From Mucilaginibacter ginkgonis (GTDB lineage Bacteria; Bacteroidota; Bacteroidia; Sphingobacteriales; Sphingobacteriaceae), in contig NZ_CP066775.1 in NCBI RefSeq assembly GCF_009754905.2, positions 3,633,785-3,697,784 of the forward strand: a stretch of DNA of 64,000 nt, read 5' to 3'. Below are positions 8,534 through 17,030 of this stretch, in pieces (within the stretch, counting starts at the first letter, position 1; every line of letters begins with the position of its first letter). Made by a program: the position numbers and the translations under genes. The notes under the pieces were generated by a model, which did no database searches, was not told the origin of the DNA, and was given only the letters and a program-made list of their open reading frames with translations.

Positions 8534-10975
8534 ATGAAACATCGCTTAGTCATTCTGTCTTTAATCTTTTTGTTTTTTGTGCATCTGTCTCAGGCGCAAA
8601 CACCGGGCAAAGTAGCCGCTACAAACCAGGTGCTATTGTCTAATGGTTGGAAGCTAAGCCCTGCAGGGCGCTCTTTACACTTGGGCGATTTGCCGCTAAA
8701 TATGGAACTCTCGCCATCGGGCAAGATGCTGGCAGTGACCAATAACGGGCAGAGTGTACAGTCGATACAACTGATCGACCCTAAAAATGAAAAACTGCTT
8801 GATGAGCAGGTTATCGGTAAATCGTGGTATGGCCTGGCTTTCAGTCATGACGAAAGCAAACTTTACGCTGCCGGCGGTAACGACAATATCATTCTTACCT
8901 ACCACGTCACCAACAATAAGCTAAGCAAACCTGATACCATTAAACTGGGATTGCCATGGCCAAAAGACAAGATCTGCGTAACCGGCTTAGCGGTTAATAA
9001 CGCGAATACGATACTATATGCTGTAACCAAAGAAGACAACACACTATATACCATTGATCCGGCGACAGGTAGCGTGATCAATAAAATTGCGCTCGGCGCG
9101 GAGGCCTACGATTGTTTGCTATCTCGCGACGAGAAGCAACTGTATATTTCATTGTGGGGCGCTAACAAGGTCGCGGTCTATAATACCGTTAGCAAACAGA
9201 TCAGCCATAGGATAGCCACACAGAGCCACCCCAACGAGTTGCTGCTGAATAAAAGAGGCACCTTGCTTTACGTGGCCAATGCGAACGATAATTCGGTATC
9301 GGTGATTAACACTGCTACCTCGAAGGTTATAGAGACTATTTCTGCCGCGTTGTTTCCCACAAACCTCACAGGCTCAACCAGCAACGGTCTTGCGCTTAGC
9401 GCCAACGAAAAGACTTTGTATATCGCCAATGCCGATAACAATTGCCTGGCAGTTTTCGATGTAGCAAAGCCCGGCAACAGCCTTAGCCGCGGCTTTATCC
9501 CGGTGGGGTGGTACCCGACCAATATCAAAACTCTTGGGAATAAGATATTGGTAGCTAACGGTAAAGGTTTCAGCTCTATGGCAAACCCTAAAGGCCCGCA
9601 ACCTGTGCTTAAGACCGATAACAGCAGTTTTCAAAAAGGTGCCATCAACAGCCGCGAGCAGTACATCGGTGGTTTATTCAAAGGCACATTATCTTTTATA
9701 GAAACACCCACAGCAGATCAGCAGCAAACCTATACCAAACAGGTTTATGCCAACACGCCCTTTAACAACCAAAAAGTGGCAGAGGCGGCCGGTGTGGCAG
9801 GCAATCCAATTCCGCGAAAAAGGGGAGAGGTTTCGCCTATTAAGTACGTCTTCTATATCATGAAAGAGAACCGCACTTACGACCAGGTTTTGGGCGATGC
9901 GCCGGGTGGTAATGGAGATACATCATTATGCATATTTGGCAAACGCGTTACGCCTAACCAGCATGCCATAACCAGTGAATTTGTTTTGTGCGATAACTTT
10001 TACGTGGATGCCGAGGTTAGCGCAGACGGTCACAACTGGACCATGGGTGCTTACGCGACAGATTTTACGGAGAAAACCTGGCCTACCAGTTATGGCAGCC
10101 GGGGCGGCGAGTATGATTTTGAGGGCACCCGCCCGATAGCTTATCCGAAAAATGGTTACATCTGGGATTATTGCAAGCGAGCGGGTTTAAGCTACCGCAG
10201 CTATGGCGAGTTCGGTTCGTACGGACAAACTAAATACCCCGCGCTGAAAGGGCATATGTCGCCATCCCCGCCATTTGATCTAAATATTCCCGACCAGCAC
10301 CGGGTTGACGTATGGATCCGCGATTTCGATTCGCTGCTTGCCGTAAACCAGGTACCACGCTTTAATAATATGGACCTCCCGAACGATCATACCAGCGGTC
10401 AGCATAAAGGTGCTATCTCGCCCATAGCGGCGGTCGCCGATAACGACCTGGCGGTAGGCAGGTTCATTGAGCACCTGTCGCATAGCCCCATCTGGAAAGA
10501 ATCTGTGGTGTTTATTTTAGAAGATGATGCCCAAAACGGACCTGACCATGTGGATGCTCACCGGTCCCCTGTTTATGTGGTTGGCCCTTATATAAAACGC
10601 AATGCAGTGGTACACCAAATGTATTCTACATCAAGCGTCCTGCGTACTATGGAGTTGATATTGGGTCTGCCGCCCATGAGCCAGTATGACGCTGCAGCCA
10701 TGCCCATGTTCGAATGTTTTACTAACAAACCGGACTTCTCCCCATACAAAGTCAAACCCGCGGAAGTTGACTTAAACAAGCGCAATGTCGCCGTAAACGA
10801 AAGCAGCCGCCGCTCAGAAAAGTTTATGCTGGCCAAAGAAGATGCCGTGCCCGACCTTGAACTTAATGAAGTGATCTGGAAATATGTAAAAGGCGAAAAC
10901 TCAATTATGCCCGCGCCAAAACGCAGCGCTTTTGTGATACTGGAGAAGAAAAAGAAAAAAGACGATGACGATTGA
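8534..10975 (+). CDS. YncE-type beta-propeller fused to phosphoesterase-family phosphatase
   Basis: 813 residues with a signal peptide ending at SQAQ near residue 22. The first half (about 30-400) is a series of YVTN-type repeats such as LYVANANDNSVSVINTATSK and LYIANADNNCLAVFD, forming a seven-bladed-like propeller. The second half (about 430-745) matches the phosphoesterase family related to phospholipase C/alkaline phosphatase: YIMKENRTYDQVLGD, VSADGHNWTMGAYATDF and FILEDDAQNGPDHVDAHRSP carry likely metal-binding residues. The architecture is known in Bacteroidota as a bifunctional YncE/alkaline phosphatase family protein. It is probably periplasmic; the substrate is unknown. The protein ends in a run of five lysines and four aspartates. 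Transcribed after the acid phosphatase with its own candidate promoter. Confidence 0.88.
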   Translation: MKHRLVILSLIFLFFVHLSQAQTPGKVAATNQVLLSNGWKLSPAGRSLHLGDLPLNMELSPSGKMLAVTNNGQSVQSIQLIDPKNEKLLDEQVIGKSWYGLAFSHDESKLYAAGGNDNIILTYHVTNNKLSKPDTIKLGLPWPKDKICVTGLAVNNANTILYAVTKEDNTLYTIDPATGSVINKIALGAEAYDCLLSRDEKQLYISLWGANKVAVYNTVSKQISHRIATQSHPNELLLNKRGTLLYVANANDNSVSVINTATSKVIETISAALFPTNLTGSTSNGLALSANEKTLYIANADNNCLAVFDVAKPGNSLSRGFIPVGWYPTNIKTLGNKILVANGKGFSSMANPKGPQPVLKTDNSSFQKGAINSREQYIGGLFKGTLSFIETPTADQQQTYTKQVYANTPFNNQKVAEAAGVAGNPIPRKRGEVSPIKYVFYIMKENRTYDQVLGDAPGGNGDTSLCIFGKRVTPNQHAITSEFVLCDNFYVDAEVSADGHNWTMGAYATDFTEKTWPTSYGSRGGEYDFEGTRPIAYPKNGYIWDYCKRAGLSYRSYGEFGSYGQTKYPALKGHMSPSPPFDLNIPDQHRVDVWIRDFDSLLAVNQVPRFNNMDLPNDHTSGQHKGAISPIAAVADNDLAVGRFIEHLSHSPIWKESVVFILEDDAQNGPDHVDAHRSPVYVVGPYIKRNAVVHQMYSTSSVLRTMELILGLPPMSQYDAAAMPMFECFTNKPDFSPYKVKPAEVDLNKRNVAVNESSRRSEKFMLAKEDAVPDLELNEVIWKYVKGENSIMPAPKRSAFVILEKKKKKDDDD

Positions 10976-10977
10976 GC

Positions 10978-11016
10978 GGATGTGCGAATGAGTAAATGTG
11001 CAAATGTGCAGATGCT
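10978..11016 (+). repeat. Short degenerate tandem repeat (AATGTGCA-like)
   Basis: Directly after the phosphatase stop there are imperfect 7-8 bp units such as ATGTGCGA, ATGAGTA, AATGTGCA, AATGTGCA and GATG. Similar heptamer-rich stretches are common in intergenic DNA of Sphingobacteriaceae. No gene in the rest of the 230-bp gap is convincing. Confidence 0.5.
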
Positions 11017-11205
11017 TGCTTTAGGGATGGTAATGGTAAGCCCGCAATTCGATAATTATTGGGAAAGGGAACTTCCAAATAAAACATACAGCCATTTTTT
11101 AAGCAATACTTTTAACCCCTCACCTGTTTACCAGGCTCTTAGCGATATTAGATCTTTCCCGCACAATTTTTTTAAATTGCTGTTGTAATACTATACATCG
11201 CATTT

Positions 11206-12075
11206 ATGACGGTAATTGAGAACGAATATTTAAGGGTATCCATTAGCACGCAGGGTGCAGAATTGCATTCTGTATTTAATAAACAGACAGGAGTAGAGCA
11301 GCTATGGCAGGCTAACCCCGATGTTTGGCCGTGGCACGCGCCCAACTTATTCCCGGTTGTTGGCGGATTGATCAATGATGAATTGCATGTCGACGGTCAA
11401 AACTATGCGATGAAACGCCACGGCTTCGCGCGCCAGAGCGAATTTAAAATGGCCGCCGAGACTACTAAAACCCATGCGTTGTTTTCACTGCATTATAATG
11501 ACGAGACCCTAAAGGTCTATCCTTATAAATTTACATTCCAGATCATTTACGACCTCATAGAAAACTCGCTTAGGGTTACCTATAAAGTCATAAACCTCGA
11601 GAGCAAGCCTGTCTACTTTTCAGTGGGCGGGCACCCTGCCTTTAACGTGCCATTTAACGCGGGCGAAAGCTATGAGGACTATTATCTGGAGTTTGAAACC
11701 ACTGAGGCCCTGGCAACCCATCGTTTGTCTGCAGAAGGCTATTTCAACGGCGAGACAGACCCCGTGCAGATGAACGGCAACAAACTGCGCTTAACACGTC
11801 AGCTGTTTGATAATGATGCCCTTGTGTTTAAGCAGTTGAACACCCGACAGGTAACTATTAAAAGCGACAAGCACGATCAATCACTATCGGTAGAGTTTCC
11901 TCATTTTAACTATCTGGGCATTTGGGCCAAACCCGGTGCCGACTTTGTTTGCATAGAGCCCTGGCTGGGCTGCGCAGATACCGAAGGCAAACAAGTTGAT
12001 ATTTCGCAAAAAGAGTGCATACAGAAAGTAGAACAAGGGCACGTCTTTGAATCGAGCTTTTATGTGAGTGTGTAG
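11206..12075 (+). CDS. Aldose 1-epimerase family protein (LacX-like)
   Basis: 289 residues, no signal peptide, so cytoplasmic. Family features: STQGAELHSV near residue 13, LWQANPDVWPWHAPNLFP around 33-50, the catalytic-site histidine context MKRHGFAR near 73-80 and FSVGGHPAFNVPF near 140-152 with a second conserved histidine; a C-terminal CIEPWLGCADT segment carries the glutamate expected as general base. Members interconvert alpha and beta anomers of hexoses or hexose phosphates. Stand-alone gene, followed by a REP-like repeat pair. Exact sugar unknown. Confidence 0.87.
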   Translation: MTVIENEYLRVSISTQGAELHSVFNKQTGVEQLWQANPDVWPWHAPNLFPVVGGLINDELHVDGQNYAMKRHGFARQSEFKMAAETTKTHALFSLHYNDETLKVYPYKFTFQIIYDLIENSLRVTYKVINLESKPVYFSVGGHPAFNVPFNAGESYEDYYLEFETTEALATHRLSAEGYFNGETDPVQMNGNKLRLTRQLFDNDALVFKQLNTRQVTIKSDKHDQSLSVEFPHFNYLGIWAKPGADFVCIEPWLGCADTEGKQVDISQKECIQKVEQGHVFESSFYVSV

Positions 12076-12083
12076 AAAGGTAA

Positions 12084-12170
12084 GTCATGCCGAACTTGTT
12101 TCGGCATCTCACAGGACGGTATCTAAAAAGTTTATTTGCATTTGGGATGCCGAAACAAGTTCGGCATGAC
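12084..12170. repeat. Inverted pair of palindromic repeats (family B)
   Basis: GTCATGCCGAACTTGTTTCG and its continuation GCATC (12084-12108) recur exactly as the reverse complement at 12146-12170: a perfect 25-bp inverted repeat with a 37-bp spacer. Each arm is itself a palindrome, ATGCCGAA-CTTGT-TTCGGCAT. The layout matches family A at 5381 and 57286 although the sequence is unrelated. It starts 9 bp after the aldose epimerase stop. Confidence 0.9.
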
Positions 12171-12513
12171 TCTTTTTATTATTTACTGTTTCACTTGAAA
12201 CAGTTGAAACAGCTGTTCCCTACTTTTAAGTATCTGATAGGATGTTGCTCGTTGTTGATTATCAAGCAGTTGTAGCGTTTACCTGCGAGCACTACTTTGT
12301 CAGTGTTTCAATAAAATATGACAAGCGTCATAAATATTAATATTCGGATCGTCAGACAGTGATCCGGTTTCGCATCAACATTTTGAGACAGTGATCAATT
12401 TGCATGACGATAGCGTCTGGAATTAGATATTTATTAAAAATTATTACGAGCAGTAACATTGTTGCTTAAGGTTTCGTATAATAGCGTTAGCAACATTAAT
12501 GCTAAACCTTATT
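12171..12513. other. Intergenic region with short repeats, no gene
   Basis: No open frame here is convincing. It holds an inverted repeat ATGAC-aagc-GTCAT at 12318-12331 and a direct repeat AGACAGTGATC at 12354-12364 and 12386-12396 (32 bp apart). These could be operator sites for the gene starting at 12514, but nothing identifies a regulator. A TATAAT-like string at 12477-12482 lies near that start. Confidence 0.4.
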
Positions 12514-13893
12514 ATGAAAAAGATACCCCTTCTTATTCTGTCGGTTCTTCTGACGGGCTTTTGTTATGCTCAAATTCGTTATGTAGATTCCTTTTCCCAA
12601 GGGCTAACGTCTGCAAATAAAAGCAATAAGCTTTTGTTTGTGTCCGTAAATCCGCCTTCTTTCGCTTCATCAAGTGGCATGAAAAGCAGGCTAAATGACC
12701 CTGATGTCATCAAATATTACAATGATAATTTTATAAGCTTCTCCTGTGTTATAACTGATACGGCTGCTATGCGGCAATTGCGCAAGTTTCAGGTTGGGAA
12801 CACGTTTCCGTGCTTTTTATTTATAGACGGGCAAAATAATTTGGTGTATAAAGCTACCGGCAATTCTCCGTTCGCGTCTAAATACATGGACATGGCTAAA
12901 GAGGCAATCAACCTTAATCAGAACGGGAACACCATAACTGCTTATGAAAAGAGGTTTAAGACGGGAAAAGCGGATGCTAAATCTTTAAAGGACTATATCT
13001 CCTTGAGAGAAAATATTGGCGTGTATGATAACGCAAAATTGGTTGACCAGTACGTTGATTTCCTGACAATAGGCGAACTTAATGACTATAAAACTATTTT
13101 GTTTTTGCTTGAAGCTGGTCCTTATGTATATGGCAAAACGTATTCGCTCATTTACAATAACCGTAAAATTGTAGATAGCATTTACAAAACAGAAACGCCG
13201 CGACTAAGATCAGACATCAATAACCGGATGATCGTTAACACCAGGGCAGAGGCGATTGCTACCAAAAATAAGGTCTTGGCCCAGCAGCTATCCAATTTTA
13301 TACAAAACATCTGGAGCAAGACCAATTATAGGCAGGGGTTTATTGAAAGCCAACGCGAGATGCTTTTGTATTACAAATCTGTGAATGATACCACAAATTA
13401 CCTGCGGGAAGCCGAGTATTTTTACGATGGCAACTATATGAGAATTTCAGCAGATTCAGCTAAAAAGCTTTTAGTTAAACAACGCGAAAACATTGCTAAA
13501 AATGGCATACGTGGGGTAAATAGTCTTATGAGTATAGATACAACTAAAACAAAAAGTGTTTTCACACTGCGGGAGGCGGGCATCTCTGCACCCGTTGACC
13601 CTATAGCGTCCGGCTTAAATGCAGGGGCATGGGAGTTTTATTTGACAGGTACAAAAAATAGTAATTATTTATTTAAAGCCTTGTTGTGGAGCAAGCGTTC
13701 CATAACTCTTTCACCAAATAACTATGCCTTTTATGACACGTATGCACATCTGCTTTATCGGCTATCTCTGTTTCAGGATGCAGAAAGTAATGAGCAGTCT
13801 GCCATTAATTATGCTAAAGAGTACAAGCTGTCACCCACCCAAATAAACCAGTTGGAAGAAGAGCTTAGAAAAATGAAGCAAAGGAAGCTTTAA
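12514..13893 (+). CDS. Secreted thioredoxin-fold protein with helical C-terminal region
   Basis: 459 residues from the ATG at 12514, chosen because it begins a clean signal peptide (MKKIPLLILSVLLTGFCYAQ); the frame also has an ATG 15 bp upstream. Residues about 25-140 look like a thioredoxin fold of the DUF255/thioredoxin_7 kind: KLLFVSVNPP, then FQVGNTFPCFLFIDGQN, where the usual cis-proline strand is visible. The redox CxxC motif is absent, so it is probably not an oxidoreductase. The rest is mostly helical and ends in a TPR-like segment (SITLSPNNYAFYDTYAHLLY, about 410-430). Periplasmic or surface location is expected. Its stop is directly adjacent to the parC stop on the other strand, with no terminator between. 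Function unknown. Confidence 0.7.
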   Translation: MKKIPLLILSVLLTGFCYAQIRYVDSFSQGLTSANKSNKLLFVSVNPPSFASSSGMKSRLNDPDVIKYYNDNFISFSCVITDTAAMRQLRKFQVGNTFPCFLFIDGQNNLVYKATGNSPFASKYMDMAKEAINLNQNGNTITAYEKRFKTGKADAKSLKDYISLRENIGVYDNAKLVDQYVDFLTIGELNDYKTILFLLEAGPYVYGKTYSLIYNNRKIVDSIYKTETPRLRSDINNRMIVNTRAEAIATKNKVLAQQLSNFIQNIWSKTNYRQGFIESQREMLLYYKSVNDTTNYLREAEYFYDGNYMRISADSAKKLLVKQRENIAKNGIRGVNSLMSIDTTKTKSVFTLREAGISAPVDPIASGLNAGAWEFYLTGTKNSNYLFKALLWSKRSITLSPNNYAFYDTYAHLLYRLSLFQDAESNEQSAINYAKEYKLSPTQINQLEEELRKMKQRKL

Positions 13894-16668
13894 CTATCCC
13901 CCAAACAGCCCTAATTGTCCTTTATCATCAATATTAACATCATCGGGGTTAGTGATCTCAAAGCTGATGTTCTTTACAGGTTTCGGCTGGTCAGGCTCCA
14001 CAGGCTCTGGTTCTTTTGGTTTTATTTCCTCGACAGGCTCTACAGCTTTTTCGGGCACTACATCTTTTGCAGGTTTCTTTTCATCTACAAAATCGGGCAA
14101 AGTTTCTTCTACCGAATCAGGTGCAGGGTCGGGTACATCCTGCTCATCGTCATGTTCGGCAATAAGGCTGATGGTGCGTATAGAATGAGCCGACAACCGG
14201 TTGCCCATGGCTTTCATGCCTTTTACATCGATCAGGTCGGCAAGGTTCAATTCGGCTAATTCTAAAGTTTCAGCTTTTCCCTTTAATTGTTCTATCTTGA
14301 CGATAGGCTGCCCCGAACCGGATAGTATTACCAATTTAGAACCCGGCTCGTCGCTAATAATGCTGGTCACCTTGCCGTTGGCGGTATTCTCAAACGTAAA
14401 ACGCTTAACCATGTAATTTTTAGATTTACCGTCGAAATGTACTACCGAGTAAACCTTTCCGGCATCGTACTTTTCGATCAGCGTCATCTTATCATCGAAA
14501 TGGTTGTTGAGGTCAAAGCCGGTTAGTTCATATGTGCCGTTTGCGTAAACGTTAAGGATGCGGTCTTCGCCATCAAACTCGCCCAGGTATTTACCACGCC
14601 CATCGGCGTTGAGTCGGCGTAAAATATCATCGTACCAGATCTTACGGCCGGCAAGTGTAGATACGCCTTTAGATTTAAGCACCACTTTCTTTACGGGGTA
14701 TTTCGTCACCATGTTACCAATGCTGCCGCGGCCTTTAATAGCCAGGGCTGCAAAGTCTTCATCAAACTGCAGTTTCTTTAATTTGGCATGTGGCTTAAGC
14801 TGTACAGTGATGGTTTCGGCCTCTCCGTTAGGGTTGGCAGTGAAGTACAATACCTTTGACGCTTTACTGCCTTTCGTTAGATCATATTCCTTATCGCGGG
14901 TTACGCCCGCTACGGCAAAGCGCTTAATGTATGATACGCCGCTCTGACCATCCTTATAGATCATGTTGTAGATGGTGCGTTCATCATTCTTTTTAAACAC
15001 GGCAGCGTGCAAAATGTCTTTCCCTACAAATACTTTGTCCTGTACTTTGGTGATGATACACTTACCATCTTCGCGGAAAACAATGATCTCATCAATATCA
15101 GAGCAATCGCAAACAAATTCGTCTTTTTTAAGGCCTGTGCCAATAAAGCCATCTTCGCGGTTTACGTATAGTTTAACGTTTGCCAACGCTACCTGGGCAG
15201 CCTCAACACGGTCAAAGGTGCGCAGTTCGGTTTTGCGGCCCCGGTCTTTGCCGTATTTCTCCTTCAGTTTCTCGAACCAGGCGATGGTATAGTCGGTAAG
15301 ATGTTTCAGGTGATGCTTGACTGTTTTGATCTCGGCCTCGAGCGCCTTCATCTGTTCATCCGCCTTTTTTACGTCGAAGCGGGTTATACTGCTCATAGGT
15401 TTATCAATGAGCTTTTTATAGTCCTCGGGAGTTATTGGTCTATAGAATTGCGCTAAAAATGGTTGGAACAAATTATTTAAAACCTCAACCACTACTTCAA
15501 AATTGCCCGAATTTTCATACTCGGGGTTTTTGTACATCCCCTCCTGGATAAAGATCTTCAGCAACGAACTGAAGAAGATCTTCTCCATCAGTTCTTTTAA
15601 ACGTATCTCGAGTTCTCTCTTAAGCAGGTTTTTTGTGGCAAGCGTGCTTTCTTCAAGGATGTCATTCACACTCATAAAGTGCGGCTTATCGCCTTTGATC
15701 ACACAGGTATTGGGCGACAAGGATATTTCGCAATCTGTAAAAGCGTAGAGGGCATCGATGGTAACGTCGGGCGAGATGCCTGCAGCCAGGTGGATCACTA
15801 TCTCCACATCCATGGCCGTGTTATCCTCTATCTTCTTGATCTTGATCTTGCCTTTATCATTGGCTGCGATGACACTATCTATAAGGCTGCCGGTAGTGGT
15901 GCCAAAAGGTACCTCTGTTATTACCAGGGTTTTTTTATCGCGTTCATTGATCCGTGCACGCACACGAACTTTGCCGCCACGCTGGCCTTCATTGTATGCG
16001 CTGCAATCTGCAAAGCCACCGGTAAAGAAATCGGGCATCAGGTTAGCGCGCGTACCACGCAGAACGCCAATAGACGCGTCAATCAGTTCCACAAAATTGT
16101 GGGGCATTATCTTGGTAGCCAAACCAACGGCAATACCTTCGGCGCCTTGTGCCAGCAGCAGCGGGAATTTTACCGGAAGTGTGATTGGCTCTTTGTTACG
16201 GCCGTCATAACTGGCCTGCCAGTCTGTAGTATCGGGGTTAAAGACAACCTCATTGGCAAACTTAGATAGCCTGGCTTCAATATAACGTGGCGCCGCTGCC
16301 GAGTCGCCGGTCTCGGGGTTCCCCCAGTTACCCTGGCAGTCAATCAGCAGGTTTTTCTGACCGGTCTGCACCATGGCATCTCCAATGGAAGCATCACCAT
16401 GGGGGTGATACTTCATGGTATTGCCTATAACGTTGGCAGCCTTGTTAAAGCGGCCATCATCCATCTCTTTAAGCGAGTGCAGGATGCGGCGTTGTACCGG
16501 CTTTAAACCGTCATTGATGTGGGGTACAGCACGGTCCAGTATTACATACGAAGCGTAATCTAAAAACCAGTTTTCATATAATCCATCCAAAGAGATGGTG
16601 TTGTGAATGTTGTCGCTACCTGAATTATTTGGTATATCCGTGCCTTCTGAAGGAGTGTCCTGAGCCAT
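13894..16668 (-). CDS. parC: DNA topoisomerase IV subunit A
   Basis: 924 residues. Residues about 25-470 form the GyrA/ParC breakage-reunion domain, with GLKPVQRRILHSLKEMD near 55-70, the KYHPHGDAS motif at 86-94 and the catalytic tyrosine at about 129 in AAPRYIEARL. A C-terminal beta-pinwheel domain follows (about 500-800) without a clear GyrA box, favouring ParC over GyrA. The last 90 residues are an acidic, proline-rich tail ending GQLGLFGG, in which QLGLF fits the sliding-clamp-binding consensus. It works with ParE (24726-26612) to decatenate daughter chromosomes. It ends immediately next to the convergent gene at 13893; the start is divergent from susC with a 362-bp gap. Annotation as ParC rests on pairing with the ParE-type subunit and the C-terminal domain. 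Confidence 0.95.
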   Translation of the reverse strand: MAQDTPSEGTDIPNNSGSDNIHNTISLDGLYENWFLDYASYVILDRAVPHINDGLKPVQRRILHSLKEMDDGRFNKAANVIGNTMKYHPHGDASIGDAMVQTGQKNLLIDCQGNWGNPETGDSAAAPRYIEARLSKFANEVVFNPDTTDWQASYDGRNKEPITLPVKFPLLLAQGAEGIAVGLATKIMPHNFVELIDASIGVLRGTRANLMPDFFTGGFADCSAYNEGQRGGKVRVRARINERDKKTLVITEVPFGTTTGSLIDSVIAANDKGKIKIKKIEDNTAMDVEIVIHLAAGISPDVTIDALYAFTDCEISLSPNTCVIKGDKPHFMSVNDILEESTLATKNLLKRELEIRLKELMEKIFFSSLLKIFIQEGMYKNPEYENSGNFEVVVEVLNNLFQPFLAQFYRPITPEDYKKLIDKPMSSITRFDVKKADEQMKALEAEIKTVKHHLKHLTDYTIAWFEKLKEKYGKDRGRKTELRTFDRVEAAQVALANVKLYVNREDGFIGTGLKKDEFVCDCSDIDEIIVFREDGKCIITKVQDKVFVGKDILHAAVFKKNDERTIYNMIYKDGQSGVSYIKRFAVAGVTRDKEYDLTKGSKASKVLYFTANPNGEAETITVQLKPHAKLKKLQFDEDFAALAIKGRGSIGNMVTKYPVKKVVLKSKGVSTLAGRKIWYDDILRRLNADGRGKYLGEFDGEDRILNVYANGTYELTGFDLNNHFDDKMTLIEKYDAGKVYSVVHFDGKSKNYMVKRFTFENTANGKVTSIISDEPGSKLVILSGSGQPIVKIEQLKGKAETLELAELNLADLIDVKGMKAMGNRLSAHSIRTISLIAEHDDEQDVPDPAPDSVEETLPDFVDEKKPAKDVVPEKAVEPVEEIKPKEPEPVEPDQPKPVKNISFEITNPDDVNIDDKGQLGLFGG

Positions 16669-17030
16669 TTTAACCTTTGATCAGGTAAATATAATTACAA
16701 CTTATAAAAAAAGCTTTTAATGTGGATAACAGACGTGAGCGGACTAGTGGCGATTGTAATAGAAATGTAAAGGAAATATTAACTAGTTATTCTAGTTATG
16801 GTGCTTAAAAATACTAGATCCCCTACTTATTCGTCATGAAATCAACTGGTTTTGAGGGAGATACAAAGTTTAATAATTGTTGTTTGCAACAAGTTAGTTA
16901 AAAATCATTTTTGCAAAAAAGTGTAGCTTTCATGTCAGAGTTTTTCAAATTGTTTAATAAACTGTGTAAAAATTTTGTTAATGTTAAGAAAAACGTATTT
17001 TAGCAAACTAATTAACTCATTTAATAACGC
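16669..17030. promoter_or_regulatory. Divergent parC/susC intergenic region with candidate susC promoter
   Basis: No gene is seen in these 362 bp. A TTG at 16975-16977 followed after 18 bp by TATTTTAG at 16996-17003 approximates the Bacteroidota promoter and lies 27 bp before the susC ATG. A short hairpin TTGTTG-tttg-CAACAA sits at 16877-16892. The parC promoter must be near 16680-16720 but I cannot assign it. Confidence 0.45.

Noticed and set aside
10982..11188. 68-residue open frame between the phosphatase and aldose epimerase genes
   Set aside because: Begins inside heptamer repeats, has no recognisable domain and looks like noncoding DNA.
13915..16269. Several plus-strand open frames up to 196 residues
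   Set aside because: All are antisense to parC, a well-supported gene.
16975..17003. Extracytoplasmic sigma factor promoter for susC
   Set aside because: The sequence fits the primary promoter pattern, SusC lacks the STN domain and no sigma/anti-sigma pair is nearby.
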